Assembly (NCBI GenBank): GCA_023145595.1
Contig: JAGLDM010000339.1
Coordinates: 1-17,134, forward strand
Origin: Flavobacteriaceae bacterium
Lineage (GTDB): Bacteria > Bacteroidota > Bacteroidia > Flavobacteriales > Flavobacteriaceae
DNA: 17,134 bases
Direction: 5' to 3'
Of this stretch, positions 15,322 through 17,134 are shown in pieces. The position numbers were made by a program, and so were the translations under genes. Numbering within the stretch: position 1 is the first letter of the stretch; each line of letters begins with the position of its first letter. Below the pieces are notes generated by a model, which did not search any database, had not been told where the DNA came from, and was given only the letters and a program-made list of their open reading frames with translations.

Positions 15322-16572
15322 TTATTGACCTTTAGTTATTTTGTAATTTGCTTTTACAAGCATAAACTGAATTTTATGTACACTCAAATTATTTTCATCC
15401 TCATACAAATTAGTAAGTTCTGTGATGTATGCAGAAGAAGTAATTACTCCGTTTTTTAATTGTGATTCTGCCGACTTTAGCACTTCATTTCGCAAAGTAA
15501 TAATCTCGGCATCGGTACGGATAAAATCTAAAATTTTCGTCATTTCTGTTTGTAATTGATTCAGTTCAATATTTGTGTTTAGTCGAAATGTGCTTTCTTC
15601 TGTATCTACAATGTCTCTATTGATGATAATTGATTGCCGTTGTTTTTTTGTTGAATTCCAGTCGAAAATATTCCAGTTTAATCGTACTCCAACAGTATAA
15701 AATGCTTGAAAAGAATTATCTAAAGGGTCTAATCCCGGATTCCCATAACCTCCATTTGCAAACCCGAAAAATTTTGGAGAATTCTGTTTTGAAATTAACT
15801 GTTCTGATGTTTCAATTTCGGTTTTCTTTAATTGAAATAATTCCAGTTCTGGACGTGTAATACTATCTGATAATCCCAATATAATTTCTGGATTCACAAA
15901 ATTACTATCAACGGAAAGGTTTTTACCTATTAAGGAAGATAGCGTTCCGATTAAAGATTCTTTTGAATGCTCAATTTCAGTAAACTGTAATTTTATTTTT
16001 AATAGTTCGGCTTCAATTATTTTATCAGAAGATGGCAATACCATTCCGTTTTTTATCCCAGATTGTACTTCTTTTAATTTCGTTTGTAATTGCGCTTGCT
16101 TAGATGTTAGTAGGCTGTGTCGTTCTTGCGTTAAAATAATGGAAAAATATATTTGATTGATCTGTTTTTTTAATTGATACAGATTTACTTCCAATTGCTT
16201 TTGTTGCGTATTTAAAACCGCATTCTTTAAATTTGTTTTGGCATCGATTGCTCCTCCACCATAAATTAATTGGTTCACATTAAGCGTTGCTCTATACTGA
16301 TCGTTATTGGGTGGTTCTACACCAGAATTTGGTATCGGTATTGCTATAACATCAGATTGATAGGTGGCTTGTGCCGTTAAATTTAACTGTGGTAATTTCT
16401 CCGCATCAATCACTTCAAGTTCGAGTGCATTTTTTTGATTTAACAATTCGCCTTGTTTCGCTAATGGATAATTAATAGATACCAATTCATAACAAGCATC
16501 TAAACTAATTTGATCTTGAGAGTGGCCTCCAATACTTAGGATTAATACAAAAAATAGAATTATTCTCTTCAT
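15322..16572 (-). CDS. TolC-family outer membrane efflux protein
   Basis: This 416-aa protein has a cleavable signal peptide (about 1-18, ending IGGHSQ) followed by the paired OEP repeats of TolC-like channels. The first half contains SLDACYELVSINYPLAKQGELL and LNLTAQATYQSD, and the second half contains GVRLNWNIFDWNSTKKQ. Long helices lie between. Strand-like segments (LNLTAQATYQS, FFGFANGGYG, FYTVGVRLNWNIF) match the beta-barrel parts. It would trimerise into the outer-membrane exit duct for the exporter encoded downstream. The E. coli ybh locus has no channel gene and is thought to use a shared TolC. The start lies two bases after the TetR stop codon ends (16574), with one base between the two reading frames. 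Confidence 0.93.
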   Translation of the reverse strand: MKRIILFFVLILSIGGHSQDQISLDACYELVSINYPLAKQGELLNQKNALELEVIDAEKLPQLNLTAQATYQSDVIAIPIPNSGVEPPNNDQYRATLNVNQLIYGGGAIDAKTNLKNAVLNTQQKQLEVNLYQLKKQINQIYFSIILTQERHSLLTSKQAQLQTKLKEVQSGIKNGMVLPSSDKIIEAELLKIKLQFTEIEHSKESLIGTLSSLIGKNLSVDSNFVNPEIILGLSDSITRPELELFQLKKTEIETSEQLISKQNSPKFFGFANGGYGNPGLDPLDNSFQAFYTVGVRLNWNIFDWNSTKKQRQSIIINRDIVDTEESTFRLNTNIELNQLQTEMTKILDFIRTDAEIITLRNEVLKSAESQLKNGVITSSAYITELTNLYEDENNLSVHKIQFMLVKANYKITKGQ

Positions 16573-16573
16573 T

Positions 16574-17134
16574 TTAAATTTTTATAGAATTGATGATAAA
16601 ATCTGAAACTTCTGTTTTCCTGTCGTTAACCATTTGTTCGTATGTTTTACTATCCACATTTACAAAAGCTTTTATTAATGGGGCAGCGACAAAAGGAAAT
16701 ATGTTAAGCGAGAGAATATGAATAAATAACTGTTCGCCTTTTATAGGTTTTAAAATTCCTTTTGAAACTTCAATTTCTACTTGTTTTTTGAATTTTTCAA
16801 TAGTAGGAAAAGAACCTATCTCTTGTAGTTTTATAATAAAATCAGGATTTCTATTTAGTTCCTGAATTATGAAATTTGGTAAATACGGGTGTTTTATAAT
16901 AAATGAGATATAGTTTGAAGTAAAGTTTTTGACTTTATCTTCAATGCTCGAATCATCATTTAAAACTGCATTTAATTGTGGTGCTAATAAGGCGAAAGCA
17001 TTTTTAAATACAGTTTCAAAAAGCAATTGTTTGCTTCTGTAGTAATAGTGTAGCATTGCTTTGTTGATACCTGCTTTATCTGCAATTGCTTGCATTCTTG
17101 CACCGTCCATACCTTTAGATTGAAAAACTGTTTT
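16574..17134 (-). CDS. TetR/AcrR-family transcriptional regulator (5' end beyond window)
   Basis: This is a partial protein cut by the right edge. The frame is open from 17134, so the ATG at 17110 is internal. The visible N-terminus FQSKGMDGARMQAIADKAG then INKAMLHYYYRSKQLLFETVF is the classic TetR helix-turn-helix (helices 2-3 and the start of helix 4). Missing are only the first helix and the start codon. The C-terminal ligand-binding domain (about 130 residues) is helical and not conserved in detail, so the inducer is unknown. Its place as first gene of a drug-type ABC efflux operon suggests local autorepression, as described for CecR (YbiH) at the E. coli ybh locus. The operator and promoter lie outside the window. 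Confidence 0.92.
   Translation of the reverse strand, partial: KTVFQSKGMDGARMQAIADKAGINKAMLHYYYRSKQLLFETVFKNAFALLAPQLNAVLNDDSSIEDKVKNFTSNYISFIIKHPYLPNFIIQELNRNPDFIIKLQEIGSFPTIEKFKKQVEIEVSKGILKPIKGEQLFIHILSLNIFPFVAAPLIKAFVNVDSKTYEQMVNDRKTEVSDFIINSIKI

Noticed and set aside
1..17134. CRISPR array, tRNA or rRNA gene, prophage or defence cassette
   Set aside because: No regularly spaced repeats, cloverleaf-like sequences, phage structural genes or recognisable defence proteins were seen on either strand.

Overview
The window looks like a chromosomal segment from a low-GC member of the Bacteroidota, most likely Flavobacteriaceae. The evidence is the strongly AT-rich sequence, the near absence of Shine-Dalgarno sites, several promoter -7 boxes of the Bacteroidota form TAnnTTTG just upstream of starts, a Bacteroidota-type tRNA-guanine transglycosylase lacking the usual zinc cysteines, and the pairing of tgt with an LptF/LptG-type permease. 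The genus cannot be named from the sequence alone.

Layout. Bases 20-749 hold a decayed, internally deleted ISAs1-family insertion sequence that still has both terminal inverted repeats. It is followed by a TlpA/thioredoxin-like lipoprotein gene (830-1891, + strand) ending in a clear intrinsic terminator. Next come minus-strand housekeeping genes: nnr (NAD(P)HX repair), accA (acetyl-CoA carboxylase alpha subunit), an intergenic stretch with hairpins, then the tgt-LptF/G pair. A small SAM methyltransferase (+) converges on a heavy-metal-associated (CxxC) mini-protein (-). An intergenic stretch of about 440 bp upstream of the latter contains a highly self-complementary element. An MscS-type mechanosensitive channel with an extra N-terminal domain follows (8801-10519, +).

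The right 6.6 kb (10557 to the right edge) is one tightly packed minus-strand operon: TetR regulator, TolC-like outer membrane protein, HlyD-like lipoprotein adaptor, two ABC ATPases and two ABC-2 permeases. Overlaps or gaps of 12 bases or fewer join all seven genes. The order matches the E. coli cecR-ybhG-ybhF-ybhS-ybhR efflux locus, with ybhF split into two genes and a dedicated outer-membrane channel added. Together the products would form a complete envelope-spanning exporter controlled by its own repressor. The two ATPases carry complementary degeneracies, so one canonical and one degenerate ATP site are predicted.

I found no clear sign of an undescribed system such as a phage, defence or CRISPR locus. 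The points most worth checking are the asymmetric split exporter, the folded intergenic element at 8414-8552, the internally deleted IS, and a 66-bp in-frame duplication in the TlpA-like lipoprotein.
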